NCBI RefSeq assembly: GCF_032051575.1
Contig: NZ_DAMBYD010000002.1
Location: 186,001-250,000 of the forward strand
Reading direction: 5' to 3'
DNA from: Aminipila sp032051575
GTDB lineage: Bacteria > Bacillota > Clostridia > Peptostreptococcales > Anaerovoracaceae
DNA length: 64,000 nt
This document shows, piece by piece, positions 17,178 to 25,387 of the stretch (within the stretch, counting starts at the first letter, position 1; each line of letters opens with the position of its first letter). Both the position numbers and the translations under genes were made by a program. The notes under the pieces are model-generated. The model was not told where the DNA came from. It saw only the letters and a list, made by a program, of their open reading frames with translations, and made no database searches.

Positions 17178-18623
17178 ATGGGGATAAGAAAAAGAAGTTT
17201 AAAAGGTTTATGTGATGTGATACTAATAATTGTAATTGTGAGTATGTTGGTTACTATGCCAGTCGCAGCTTTTGCGGATGAAAGCGGTAATAGGCAGCTA
17301 AATGACATTAATGATAAATTTAGAGTTGTAGGGTATTACTGTGGTGATGCATTTAATAACCCTATAGAAGAGGTGCAGTTTGATAAGTTTACACATATCA
17401 TATACGGATTTTTAATTCCAACTAAGGATGGAGGGTTAATTCCCATAGAAAAAAAGGATGAGCTGGCTGAAATAGTATCTAGAGCTCACAAATCAGGGAC
17501 AAAAGTTTTCATAGCAGTTGGAGGATATTCATACCAAAATACTCCCTTAAAGGAAGTTTTTGAAACGATAGGTGCAAGCAAAGATCTTCGTGAGAATTTT
17601 ACAGATAATCTTTTAAAATTTGTTATAGAAAACAAATTAGATGGAGTAGATTTTGATTGGGAATATCCAAGATATGCTACAGCTGTAGATTATGAGGCTA
17701 CAGTTAAACTGTTGTCACAGAAACTTAAAAAAGAAGGAAAAGAATTGTCTGCGTCAGTTGCAGGAACAGGGGCAGCTGATGGAGTCAATGCTTGGGAAGC
17801 TATAGCATCTATAACAGATGAAACCGTAAACTGTTTTTCGTTCATAAATCTTATGAGTTATGATTTAAATAGTGATGTCAATCACAGTCCATTATGGTTT
17901 GCAAATACCTCCATTGAATATTGGCTGAACAGGGGAGTCAATGCGGATAAAATCGTTTTAGGCATGCCGCTTTATGCTGGACCAAGCTGGATTCAGTACA
18001 GGGACCTTGTTAAAAGTGAGGCACAAAATGCATATCACGATTATGCGAAAACAGTCCCTCTAGAGTCATATTATAATGGACTGAATACTCTTCGGGATAA
18101 AACACTGCTTGCTTTGTCAAAATGCGGCGGGGTTATGATTTTTGATATAAACGAAGATGTGGATTGGCGTGATGAAAAGTTAGGAAAGTATAGTGCAATA
18201 TCTATGATTGATGAGGTTATAGGAAGGCTTTCGGGACTTACAAGAGGCAACGCAGGGTATCATGTTACAGTTGTTATAGATAATGAAGAATTAAAGTTCT
18301 CAGAAGAAGACAACATGGGAGTACCCTTTATAGATGCGGCAAGCAGAACGGATGTGCCACTACGAAAACCTCTTGAAAAAATAGGTGCTGAGGTGTCTTA
18401 TGATGAAAAAACCAAAATGGTAAAAGCAACTAAGGGAAATATAACAGTACAGATACCAATAAATCAGAAATATATTTTGGTAAATGGTGAAAGTGTTCAT
18501 ATTGACAGCGGAGCAGTAATCATAGGGGGACGTACTTATTTGCCTATAAGGGCAGTCATGGAGGCTTTTGGTTACAACGTGAAATGGAATCAAACAAGTA
18601 AAACTGTGTATATTGAAAATTGA
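17178..18623 (+). CDS. Secreted GH18 glycosidase with copper-amine-oxidase-N-like domain
   Basis: A 481-residue protein with an N-terminal signal or anchor sequence (residues about 10-33, VILIIVIVSMLVTMPVAAFA). Residues about 48-350 are a glycoside hydrolase 18 barrel: FTHIIYGF, KVFIAVGGYS, then the catalytic DGVDFDWE at 155-162 with general acid E162, and the later NLMSYDLN strand. Residues about 370-481 form the Clostridia-type copper amine oxidase N-domain (YLPIRAVMEAFGYNVKWNQT), commonly a wall-attachment module. It likely cuts chitin-like or peptidoglycan glycan strands outside the cell, possibly during sporulation or germination. AGGGAAG precedes ATG. Confidence 0.9.
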   Translation: MGIRKRSLKGLCDVILIIVIVSMLVTMPVAAFADESGNRQLNDINDKFRVVGYYCGDAFNNPIEEVQFDKFTHIIYGFLIPTKDGGLIPIEKKDELAEIVSRAHKSGTKVFIAVGGYSYQNTPLKEVFETIGASKDLRENFTDNLLKFVIENKLDGVDFDWEYPRYATAVDYEATVKLLSQKLKKEGKELSASVAGTGAADGVNAWEAIASITDETVNCFSFINLMSYDLNSDVNHSPLWFANTSIEYWLNRGVNADKIVLGMPLYAGPSWIQYRDLVKSEAQNAYHDYAKTVPLESYYNGLNTLRDKTLLALSKCGGVMIFDINEDVDWRDEKLGKYSAISMIDEVIGRLSGLTRGNAGYHVTVVIDNEELKFSEEDNMGVPFIDAASRTDVPLRKPLEKIGAEVSYDEKTKMVKATKGNITVQIPINQKYILVNGESVHIDSGAVIIGGRTYLPIRAVMEAFGYNVKWNQTSKTVYIEN

Positions 18624-18629
18624 GGGGGA

Positions 18630-18658
18630 TTGACAGTAAAATTATATAATGGTATATT
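18630..18658 (+). promoter_or_regulatory. Promoter of the CD3324-type regulator gene
   Basis: TTGACA (18630-18635), 17-base spacer, TATATT (18653-18658). It begins just after the GH18 stop codon and produces a leader of about 150 bases. Confidence 0.7.
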
Positions 18659-18695
18659 TATGAAAAATATGAAAGCAAAGGAGGGCTGATAGCAT

Positions 18696-18725
18696 ATGCT
18701 TAATCCTATCGTTACTATTGCATAG
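18696..18725 (+). CDS. Leader peptide MLNPIVTIA
   Basis: A nine-codon frame with an excellent ribosome binding site (AAGGAGGG, 18678-18685). Its TAG stop overlaps the 5' arm of a hairpin. It lies in the leader of the downstream regulator gene and could control it by ribosome position, like attenuators of antibiotic-resistance genes. Expression is not proven. Confidence 0.45.
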   Translation: MLNPIVTIA

Positions 18726-18791
18726 CATAGGCTATTGCAACCTTGAATAAAAATTCAATATGAGCTGTAAATAGCTTATGCTAGTCCTAGC
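18724..18791 (+). promoter_or_regulatory. Attenuator-like pair of alternative hairpins
   Basis: AGCATAGGCTATT (18724-18736) pairs with AATAGCTTATGCT (18770-18782), one wobble pair. The last bases of that 3' arm also belong to a second stem, GCTAG (18780-18784) with CTAGC (18787-18791), so both cannot form at once. A ribosome at the leader-peptide stop would block the first stem. Confidence 0.4.
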
Positions 18792-18818
18792 AAGAAAAAT
18801 AAAGTTTAGGAGAGCAAT

Positions 18819-19085
18819 ATGAGCTATATAAAAGCTACACAACTTTTGCCTATAGATTTACTTGTAAAGGTACAAGAGTATGTAGATGGCAAATACATCT
18901 ACATTCCCAAATTAGATGATAATAAGCACGAGTGGGGTGCTAATACTTCCACTCGTGAAGAATTGGAAATTAGGAATAAAAGAATCTATGATGATTATTT
19001 GAAGGGGCAGACTTCAGACTGCTTGTCTCAAAAATATTTCCTTTCAGTGAAAAGTATTCAAAGAATAATCAGACAGCAAAAATAA
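18819..19085 (+). CDS. CD3324/Mor-like small transcriptional regulator
   Basis: An 88-residue protein of the CD3324 family common in Clostridia: MSYIKATQLLPIDLLVKVQE, then YIYIPK, then a C-terminal helix-turn-helix (SQKYFLSVKSIQRIIRQQ). The fold resembles the Mor/C phage activator family. Target genes are unknown. It has its own promoter and an unusual leader with a nine-residue peptide, and is followed by a terminator, so it is a single-gene unit. Confidence 0.8.
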   Translation: MSYIKATQLLPIDLLVKVQEYVDGKYIYIPKLDDNKHEWGANTSTREELEIRNKRIYDDYLKGQTSDCLSQKYFLSVKSIQRIIRQQK

Positions 19086-19098
19086 CGTGAAAATGATT

Positions 19099-19140
19099 AA
19101 AATGAGTCGATATGGTTTTACCGTATCGGCTCATTTTCTT
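19099..19140 (+). terminator. Terminator after the CD3324-type gene
   Basis: A 17-bp stem (19099-19115 with 19121-19137, two wobble pairs) ending in TTTTCTTTT. Confidence 0.85.
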
Positions 19141-19261
19141 TTATTAATAGAGGATGAGGTTTATTTATGCAGAATGAAATGGTACATTTGTAAATATAAA
19201 AGAAATCATAGTTAAACACCAAAATAAAGGTGTTAAGTACACTTGGAAAAAGGAGATTAAT

Positions 19262-19711
19262 ATGGACGGTTATAAGGAATGGGCTCAAAATTTCAGCATG
19301 GAATGGCTTAGTGAATTGTTGAACAGCATAGAAAAGAATTGCACTCAAGAAAAATGTGCATTACTTTTAGATCAATGCGGTGCATGTCATTATAAATCGA
19401 TGGAACAAATGCTAGAAGCATATGCTGGAGATTTACAAGGGTTCATTGAGTTCATGTCAAAAGAACATGGACAAATTATTACATATGATGAGACTAAAAA
19501 TATGATTCTTGTTGACGAGAACAAAAATTATTGCGTGTGCCCAATTTCGCAATGTATGAGCGGTAAAAAAATGTCGCCAGTTCTTTGCAATTGTTCCGCG
19601 AGTATGACGGAGAAAATGATTTCAAAGATTATAGGGAAAGAAGTAAAAAGTAAGGTGGTTAGTTCCATTTTAAGAGGAGATAAATCATGCTTGTATGAGA
19701 TTACATTCTGA
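19262..19711 (+). CDS. Cysteine-rich hypothetical protein
   Basis: A 149-residue protein with AAAAAGGAG before ATG. It has about ten cysteines, including CALLLDQCGACHY, NYCVCPISQCM and LCNCSASM. The end (IIGKEVKSKVVSSILRGDKSCLYEITF) resembles the last strand and helix of V4R/heme- or metal-binding sensor-like domains, where a Cys precedes the final strand. It could bind a metal or act as a redox sensor or hydrolase-like protein. I cannot assign a function with certainty. It is not clearly linked to the BlaI/BlaR1 pair that follows, which has its own promoter. Confidence 0.6.
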   Translation: MDGYKEWAQNFSMEWLSELLNSIEKNCTQEKCALLLDQCGACHYKSMEQMLEAYAGDLQGFIEFMSKEHGQIITYDETKNMILVDENKNYCVCPISQCMSGKKMSPVLCNCSASMTEKMISKIIGKEVKSKVVSSILRGDKSCLYEITF

Positions 19712-19733
19712 TATATTTCATCAGATTATGGTA

Positions 19734-19762
19734 TTGACACGCATCTACTACTAATGTAGTAT
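19734..19762 (+). promoter_or_regulatory. blaI-blaR1 promoter with BlaI operator
   Basis: TTGACA (19734-19739), 17-base spacer, TAGTAT (19757-19762). The perfect inverted repeat TACTAC-TAAT-GTAGTA (19746-19761) fills the spacer and overlaps the -10, the classic position for a BlaI/MecI repressor. Confidence 0.8.
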
Positions 19763-19806
19763 GTAAGGAGTAGATATAATCAATCATAAAGTTATAGGGG
19801 GAATAT

Positions 19807-20187
19807 ATGAAACACTTACCAGAATCACAACTTGAAGTGATGCGTGTCATTTGGGATGCGAAAGAGCCGGTGGCAAGAAATGAGATTCAAAAAAGACTGC
19901 CGGAGAACCGCTGGAAGACAACTACTCTCAACACCTTTTTAAATCGGTTGGGACAAAGTGGATTCTTAAAAATAGAACAGGTGGGCAAGGAGTATATATA
20001 TAGCGCGCTTATCACCGAAGAGGAATATATGGGATTTGCAGGCAAAAGCATTTTAAAGAATCTTTATGACAACTCCATAAAAAAATTCGTTGCGTCGGTA
20101 TGCAGCAACAGTGAACTGACAGAACAAGAAATAAGCGAATTGCAGATGCTCCTTGCGAAGCTGAAAGAAGGTGATACACGTGATTAA
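19807..20187 (+). CDS. BlaI/MecI-family repressor
   Basis: A 126-residue winged-helix repressor of normal length (LPESQLEVMRVIWDAKEPVA, then RWKTTTLNTFLNRLGQSGFL). The C-terminal dimerisation region contains SIKKFVASVC, the area where BlaI/MecI is cleaved after induction. It probably binds the TACTAC/GTAGTA palindrome of its own promoter. The next gene, encoding the membrane metalloprotease, overlaps by eight bases. No beta-lactamase or PBP gene is nearby, so the regulon lies elsewhere or the system controls only itself. Confidence 0.92.
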   Translation: MKHLPESQLEVMRVIWDAKEPVARNEIQKRLPENRWKTTTLNTFLNRLGQSGFLKIEQVGKEYIYSALITEEEYMGFAGKSILKNLYDNSIKKFVASVCSNSELTEQEISELQMLLAKLKEGDTRD

Positions 20188-21829
20188 CACGTTGTTTTAT
20201 AATACTGTATTAACAGGAGGAATCATAGCGTCTTTAATCCTGTTGGTATTTCTTGTTTCACCAGCGTTAAATAAACGATATCAGGCTACTTGGCGTTTAA
20301 GTATTTGGAAAGTATTTATGGTATTTCTAATAGTACCAGCAGGATTTATTCTACGTTTTGTGATTAGCAGCGAAAAAACGCAAAACCAAATAACGACCAT
20401 AAAGAATAGTGTTGAAGCAGTGGCGGTACCCGTTTCTACTAACACAGTTAGTTTTCAAATGATAGCAGAAAATCAACAAGCTTCCATCTGGACAAAACTT
20501 ATTGATATGGGACCACAGTGGATTCCAATTATCTGGGGTGTGGGTGTCTGCGTAGTAACCATTTACTTAATAAGCGTCTATATACACTTTACCCGTGATA
20601 TTAAAAAGAACAGCCAATATATCCTAGATGATAGTATTAACAAAATTCAAGCTGGAGTTTTGGAAAAGCACAAAAGAAAGAAACCCCTTTCAGTATATCA
20701 GTGTGCTAAGATTCCATCACCCATGATTGTGGGAATCTTTAGACCGGCAATCTTTATCCCAAAGAGGGATTATACGATGGCAGATTTGCAAATAATTTTA
20801 ACCCACGAGTTAACCCATTACCTGCGGCATGACTTGCCGTACAAAGGACTATTTTTAGCGGCACTTATTTTACATTGGTATAATCCTTTCGTTCATATGA
20901 TGACAAAAGCTGCAGGCAAGGATATGGAAATGTGTTGTGACCAAGATGCTATAAAGGGAAAAGATAAAGAATTTAAGTCAGACTATAGCGATGTAATAAT
21001 GGGGGAAATTGTAGACCGTAGGCAAATAAAAGGCCAGTTGTTTGCGTGCATAGGTTGTGAGAAAAAAACCATGGAAGAAAGGTTTAGAAATATTTTCAGC
21101 AACAAAAAAAGAAAGGGCGGGATTGTTTTTTTAGGAGCATTGGTTATTGCGGTAGTTATAAGCAGTTTTGCGTATGCCAATGATCATGATGTGCCCGACT
21201 TTGACAGTCCAAAATATCAGCAACTGTTGGAAAAGACAATTGCCGATAAGATTGTTGCCGATAAAGCACGAGGTGAAAAACTTGGAAGATTTAATAATCG
21301 TGTGTTTGAACAGATACCTAATTATCATGAATTGGCTATGCAGATTATGGATAAAGATGGGAATTATGATGAATTAGATATATATAAATTAGCTGGAGTA
21401 GAACCGCCGGATGGAGAAGCCGAATTGAAAGAATTAGAAAAATTAATGTCATCTAATTATAAAGCAGTAAATAACTGCATAGAACCCCATATAATGGGAA
21501 ATGGTGAAAGAGCCATATACTCAACAGACTCTGGTGAACCGTGGAATTTAAGGAAGGGTCAAGTTGTAAAGCTACATGTATTTGCAGATATTAATCGGTT
21601 TGGGGAACCAGATGTAGATCCGTTTAGTGGTAGGAAAATTGCGCATAAAGGACTCCTTAAATTTGGATACATAAAGGATGGCGAACGTACAGATGTTGAG
21701 GATATAACAATAAACCATGAAAAGCAAATCGAGTTTGAGATTCCGCAAGATGGCAAGTACAATTTTTATTTATTCTGCCCTGGATCCTTACAAATCATTA
21801 TACAATGGATTTCTATAGATATTAAATAA
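20180..21829 (+). CDS. BlaR1/MecR1-like M56 membrane metalloprotease with unusual sensor domain
   Basis: About 549 residues from GTG 20180, chosen over GTG 20171 because GAAGG at 20168-20172 then has a usable spacing. Membrane segments lie at about 10-30, 42-62 and 115-137. The zinc site is THELTHYLRH (HELTH at about 209-213), in the M56 peptidase domain. A fourth membrane segment (about 325-343) leads to an extracellular part. This part lacks the SxxK penicillin-binding domain of BlaR1 and looks instead like a helical linker plus a beta-sandwich, ending FYLFCPGSLQIIIQWISIDIK. The inducer is thus probably not a beta-lactam bound covalently. It likely triggers cleavage of the adjacent BlaI protein. 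Confidence 0.85.
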   Translation: MINTLFYNTVLTGGIIASLILLVFLVSPALNKRYQATWRLSIWKVFMVFLIVPAGFILRFVISSEKTQNQITTIKNSVEAVAVPVSTNTVSFQMIAENQQASIWTKLIDMGPQWIPIIWGVGVCVVTIYLISVYIHFTRDIKKNSQYILDDSINKIQAGVLEKHKRKKPLSVYQCAKIPSPMIVGIFRPAIFIPKRDYTMADLQIILTHELTHYLRHDLPYKGLFLAALILHWYNPFVHMMTKAAGKDMEMCCDQDAIKGKDKEFKSDYSDVIMGEIVDRRQIKGQLFACIGCEKKTMEERFRNIFSNKKRKGGIVFLGALVIAVVISSFAYANDHDVPDFDSPKYQQLLEKTIADKIVADKARGEKLGRFNNRVFEQIPNYHELAMQIMDKDGNYDELDIYKLAGVEPPDGEAELKELEKLMSSNYKAVNNCIEPHIMGNGERAIYSTDSGEPWNLRKGQVVKLHVFADINRFGEPDVDPFSGRKIAHKGLLKFGYIKDGERTDVEDITINHEKQIEFEIPQDGKYNFYLFCPGSLQIIIQWISIDIK

Positions 21830-21956
21830 CAATTCTATTGCAAAGAAAAAACATAGGACTCTGATGTAATATAAAATTTGATGAATACTTTAAACCAATT
21901 TTGACTTAATAATAATGTAGTTTAGCACCGTAAACAACTATTTACAGAGTATTGAC

Positions 21957-22003
21957 AATATAACCCGATATAGACTTAATGAGTCTGTATCGGGTTATAT
22001 TTT
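21957..22003 (+). terminator. Long terminator hairpin after blaR1
   Basis: A 20-bp stem (21957-21976 with 21982-22001, core AACCCGATA/TATCGGGTT, one wobble pair) and a short T tail. Confidence 0.8.
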
Positions 22004-22173
22004 AGTTGAATCATCACTAATTAAATACATTTTGTTCATATAATTCTATTTTTGACAAAAAGTACTTTACTTGCTTATAACTAATGAAATGCAGAGGGGC
22101 AGAAGCATTTTTACCCACACAGGAGAGGACTATTTTATAAATAATCACCTTTCAACCTTTCAATATTTTTTAA

Positions 22174-22189
22174 TGGCATAGAAATTGCT
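22174..22189 (+). promoter_or_regulatory. Sigma-54 (-24/-12) promoter of the amidohydrolase gene
   Basis: TGGCAT-N5-TTGCT matches the consensus TGGCAC-N5-TTGCA, with GG and GC exactly 12 bases apart. Transcription would start near 22200. A sigma-54-dependent activator gene lies directly after the target gene. Confidence 0.78.
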
Positions 22190-22323
22190 TTTAATTAGTT
22201 AAAAACCAAACTGAATTTGTAAATTATATACATATTACAAAGAAGAGGTTTTACAGTTCATGGCAAGGGAGGGCAGAGATAAAAAATAGAAGTAACATTT
22301 AACAAATATATGGAGGTAAAACT

Positions 22324-23748
22324 ATGTTATCAGAGGATGTTAAAAAATTTGTTGTAGATTATATTTTAGAGAAACATGAAACTTTTCATGATGTTTCTCT
22401 AAAAATATGGAATTGTCCAGAGCTTGGAATGGAAGAATTTGAAGCTGTAAAATTGCTTACAACTCTATTAAAGAATAATGAGTTTACGGTTGAATCTAAC
22501 GTTGCAGGGATGCCTACAGCATTTGTCGCAACCTATGGAAGTGGAAAGCCAGTAATAGCATTTAGTTCTGAATATGATGCACTTCCGGGTGTTTCACAAA
22601 AAGTGGATTATAAAAAATCGCCGGTATTTGAAGGTGCTCCAGGTCATGGGTGCGGCCATAATCTTATTGCAGTGGGAGGGATAATGGCGGCAGTGGCTTT
22701 AAAAGAAGCCATGAAAAAATATAAATTAAATGGTACAATCAAAGTGTATGGAACTCCTGGAGAAGAACTTTGTGTGGGGAAACCTGTTATGGGAAACGCC
22801 GGTATATTTGCAGATGCTGATATTATTTTGGATTGGCATCCATTAAATAATAACAGTGCTAATTATGTTTGCTCCCCTGCTTATTTTAATATAAAGTATC
22901 ATTTCAAAGGCAGAACGTGTCATGGAAACAGCCCATGGCATGGGCGAAGTGCTTTTGATGCAGCAATACTTCAAGGGCACGCTGTAGAAATGCTTAGGGA
23001 ACACATTAAACCAGGTACAAGTGAGTCGGCAGCCAAAACCATAAACTATACTTTTTCTGATGTTGGACCTGAATATCCTTGTGTTGTACCGGATAGAACA
23101 ACTGCATGGTATCTTGGAAGATTCCCAACAAATGAGGAAGCATTAGATGTTATGCGCAGAATAGACAAGTGTGCTGAAGGGGCTGCAATGGCCACAGAAA
23201 CAACAGTAGAAAAAGAAATCATTACAATTAATCGTGAAATGCTGCCAAATGTAACGGTCGCCAAAGTACTATATGATAACCTTATTGAATTAGGTGAACC
23301 TATATTTTCTGAAGAAGAAAAAGAATTCATTAAAAATCTGCAAAGTGAAGTCGGGGAAGGATATCCTACAGTAGAAGGTATTCAACCTTTTGGGGAGGAG
23401 GACATCCCCGTTACCGATACGGTTGAGTATAGCTGGAATGCTCCCTATGGAATTCTTAGACTTGTACTTTGGCCAGCCCCTGCATTCCATAACTGGATGA
23501 TAACTGCATGTGCAGGAAACAGCCACGGTAAGAAGGTATTAGACAAAGCAGCTCAGATTCTTGCTGCATCAGCAGTGGATTTCATAACGAATCCCTCGCT
23601 TATAAGTAAAGCAAAAGAAGAATTTAAAGAAAAAATGAAGGGGAAAGAATATAAAAGTCTGCTGCCAGAAGGGACTCCAGTTCCGGTCAATATAAACCAT
23701 GAAATAATGAAGAAATATAGAGGTTTATATAAAACTAATGGCAACTAA
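22324..23748 (+). CDS. M20-family amidohydrolase, AbgB-like
   Basis: A 474-residue protein resembling AbgB (p-aminobenzoyl-glutamate hydrolase subunit B) and related M20 amidohydrolases. Metal-binding residues are visible in GAPGHGCGHN, YGTPGEELCVGK and LDWHPLN, and the dimerisation lid starts at FHFKGRTCHGNSPWHGRSA-like sequence (GRTCHGN). Such enzymes cleave amide bonds of acyl-amino acids or folate breakdown products in the cytosol. It has a sigma-54 promoter and is followed by a PAS-containing sigma-54 activator, which suggests induction by its substrate. A terminator hairpin follows. Confidence 0.88.
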   Translation: MLSEDVKKFVVDYILEKHETFHDVSLKIWNCPELGMEEFEAVKLLTTLLKNNEFTVESNVAGMPTAFVATYGSGKPVIAFSSEYDALPGVSQKVDYKKSPVFEGAPGHGCGHNLIAVGGIMAAVALKEAMKKYKLNGTIKVYGTPGEELCVGKPVMGNAGIFADADIILDWHPLNNNSANYVCSPAYFNIKYHFKGRTCHGNSPWHGRSAFDAAILQGHAVEMLREHIKPGTSESAAKTINYTFSDVGPEYPCVVPDRTTAWYLGRFPTNEEALDVMRRIDKCAEGAAMATETTVEKEIITINREMLPNVTVAKVLYDNLIELGEPIFSEEEKEFIKNLQSEVGEGYPTVEGIQPFGEEDIPVTDTVEYSWNAPYGILRLVLWPAPAFHNWMITACAGNSHGKKVLDKAAQILAASAVDFITNPSLISKAKEEFKEKMKGKEYKSLLPEGTPVPVNINHEIMKKYRGLYKTNGN

Positions 23749-23818
23749 AGTAAAAATAAATGTTATAATATTTAATATACTTATTTCTAATTCGACATTT
23801 ATTTTTTAATATTTGTCT

Positions 23819-23850
23819 AATGAGGCATCGTTATTCGGTGTCTCATTATT
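23819..23850 (+). terminator. Terminator after the amidohydrolase gene
   Basis: AATGAGGCATCG (23819-23830) pairs with CGGTGTCTCATT (23836-23847), two wobble pairs; the T-tail is poor. Confidence 0.65.
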
Positions 23851-23884
23851 TGCAAATAATCAAGATTAAGATGTGGTGAAGATT

Positions 23885-25342
23885 ATGACAAGGGAAAATG
23901 AAAACCTTCTTAAAATATGCAAAAGTCTAAACATTAAGAATGACTCTGCAAGTGAAGAATTAACAGATAACATTATATCTGAAATTGAAAAAATAAAACA
24001 AGAAAACTATGAGTTAAATGCCTTTATTGAGGAATCAGCTGACAGTATACATATTGCTGATGGCAATGGGGTTACACTCCGAGTCAATCAGGTATTTGAG
24101 AAGGCGGCTGGTTTAACAAGAGATAAAATTATAGGCAAAAATGTTTCTTTGTTAGAAGGAACGGCTTACTATCCCTCTATAGCCAAGATTGCAATTAAAG
24201 AAAAACGAAAATTGACTATGTTACAATGGTCTAGTACAGGAGTCAATGCTATTGTTACATCTACTCCTATATTTAATGAGAAGGGACGAATCACCAGGGT
24301 TGTTACGAATGGAAGGCTAGTAAAGGAATTGGTGCTGCTCAATGAGTATTTTAATAACCTAAAAAATAATAGGGAATTAAAACCTGAAGCTGAGCAATCA
24401 GAATTTATATATAAAAATAGAGCAATGCAAGACTTGATGAATCTTGTTGAGCATATTGCTATGGTTGAATCTGGAATCATTATTACTGGAGAGTCTGGTA
24501 CAGGAAAAAGCCGAATAGCTAAATATATTCATCACCAGAGTCCAAGATGTAAACAAAGATTTGTTGAAATCAATTGTGCTGCTATACCAGAAAGCTTAAT
24601 GGAATCAGAATTATTCGGGTATGAGATGGGGGCATTCACTGGAGCAAAAAAAGGTGGGAAACAGGGGCTAATTGAATTGGCAAATAAAGGTACACTTTTT
24701 CTTGATGAAATAGGTGATATGCCATTAAGCATGCAGTCAAAATTATTACAAGTTATACAAAACAGACAAATAACCAGAGTGGGGGGCGAAACTCCACGAC
24801 AGATTGATGTCCAAATTATTAGTGCCACACATAAAAATCTTGAAAACATGATAAAAGAAGGAACCTTCAGGTTGGATTTATACTATAGGCTTAATGTTGT
24901 ACAAATACATATACCAGCATTAAGAGAACGTTTTGAGGATATTCCACCACTAATTGAGTATTTCATAAAAAAATTTAATCAGAAGTATGAAAAAAGTATT
25001 ATCATTTCCAATGAAGTAATTAATATAATGGGAAGTTATGAATGGCCAGGCAATATTAGACAGCTTGAAAACTTTGTGGAGAAATTAGTGATTATGAATC
25101 AAACAGGATTAGTCACAATGGAGGATTTATCCTTAACTGAATTAGTAGAACATAAAGGTAAAGAAAAGCCTGTTTCCTTCAATCAAATAGGACCTTTAAA
25201 AGAAGCTCTCGAAGAAACCGAAAAGCAATTAATATTAAATGCATATCAATCGTTAAATAGTAGTTATAAAGTTGCGAAAGCTCTTAATATCAGTCAATCT
25301 GCTGCCCATAGAAAAATACAAAAGTATTGGAAGGGCAAATGA
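23885..25342 (+). CDS. Sigma-54-dependent activator with PAS domain
   Basis: A 485-residue protein from ATG 23885; GTG codons at 23873 and 23876 are in frame but less likely. A PAS domain (residues about 40-155, ADGNGVTLRVNQVFEKAAG) precedes the AAA+ domain: Walker A GESGTGKS, the sigma-54-contacting loop GAFTGAKKG, and Walker B GTLFLDEIGDM. A Fis-type helix-turn-helix is at the end (SSYKVAKALNISQSAAHRKI). It likely binds a small ligand through PAS and activates the sigma-54 promoter of the amidohydrolase just upstream. That genetic link is inferred from adjacency. Confidence 0.93.
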   Translation: MTRENENLLKICKSLNIKNDSASEELTDNIISEIEKIKQENYELNAFIEESADSIHIADGNGVTLRVNQVFEKAAGLTRDKIIGKNVSLLEGTAYYPSIAKIAIKEKRKLTMLQWSSTGVNAIVTSTPIFNEKGRITRVVTNGRLVKELVLLNEYFNNLKNNRELKPEAEQSEFIYKNRAMQDLMNLVEHIAMVESGIIITGESGTGKSRIAKYIHHQSPRCKQRFVEINCAAIPESLMESELFGYEMGAFTGAKKGGKQGLIELANKGTLFLDEIGDMPLSMQSKLLQVIQNRQITRVGGETPRQIDVQIISATHKNLENMIKEGTFRLDLYYRLNVVQIHIPALRERFEDIPPLIEYFIKKFNQKYEKSIIISNEVINIMGSYEWPGNIRQLENFVEKLVIMNQTGLVTMEDLSLTELVEHKGKEKPVSFNQIGPLKEALEETEKQLILNAYQSLNSSYKVAKALNISQSAAHRKIQKYWKGK

Positions 25343-25387
25343 TGCCTAATTTTATTGACAATTTCAGTGGAGAAGGAAAATAGAAAA

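Larger units (their letters stand above)
21830..22323. other. Non-coding region between blaR1 and the amidohydrolase
   Basis: Nearly 500 bases without a credible gene. It holds a long terminator hairpin (21957-22003) and a sigma-54 promoter (22174-22189), followed by an untranslated leader of about 125 bases. The 170 bases between them should contain the activator sites; I could not recognise a clear repeat. Confidence 0.6.
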
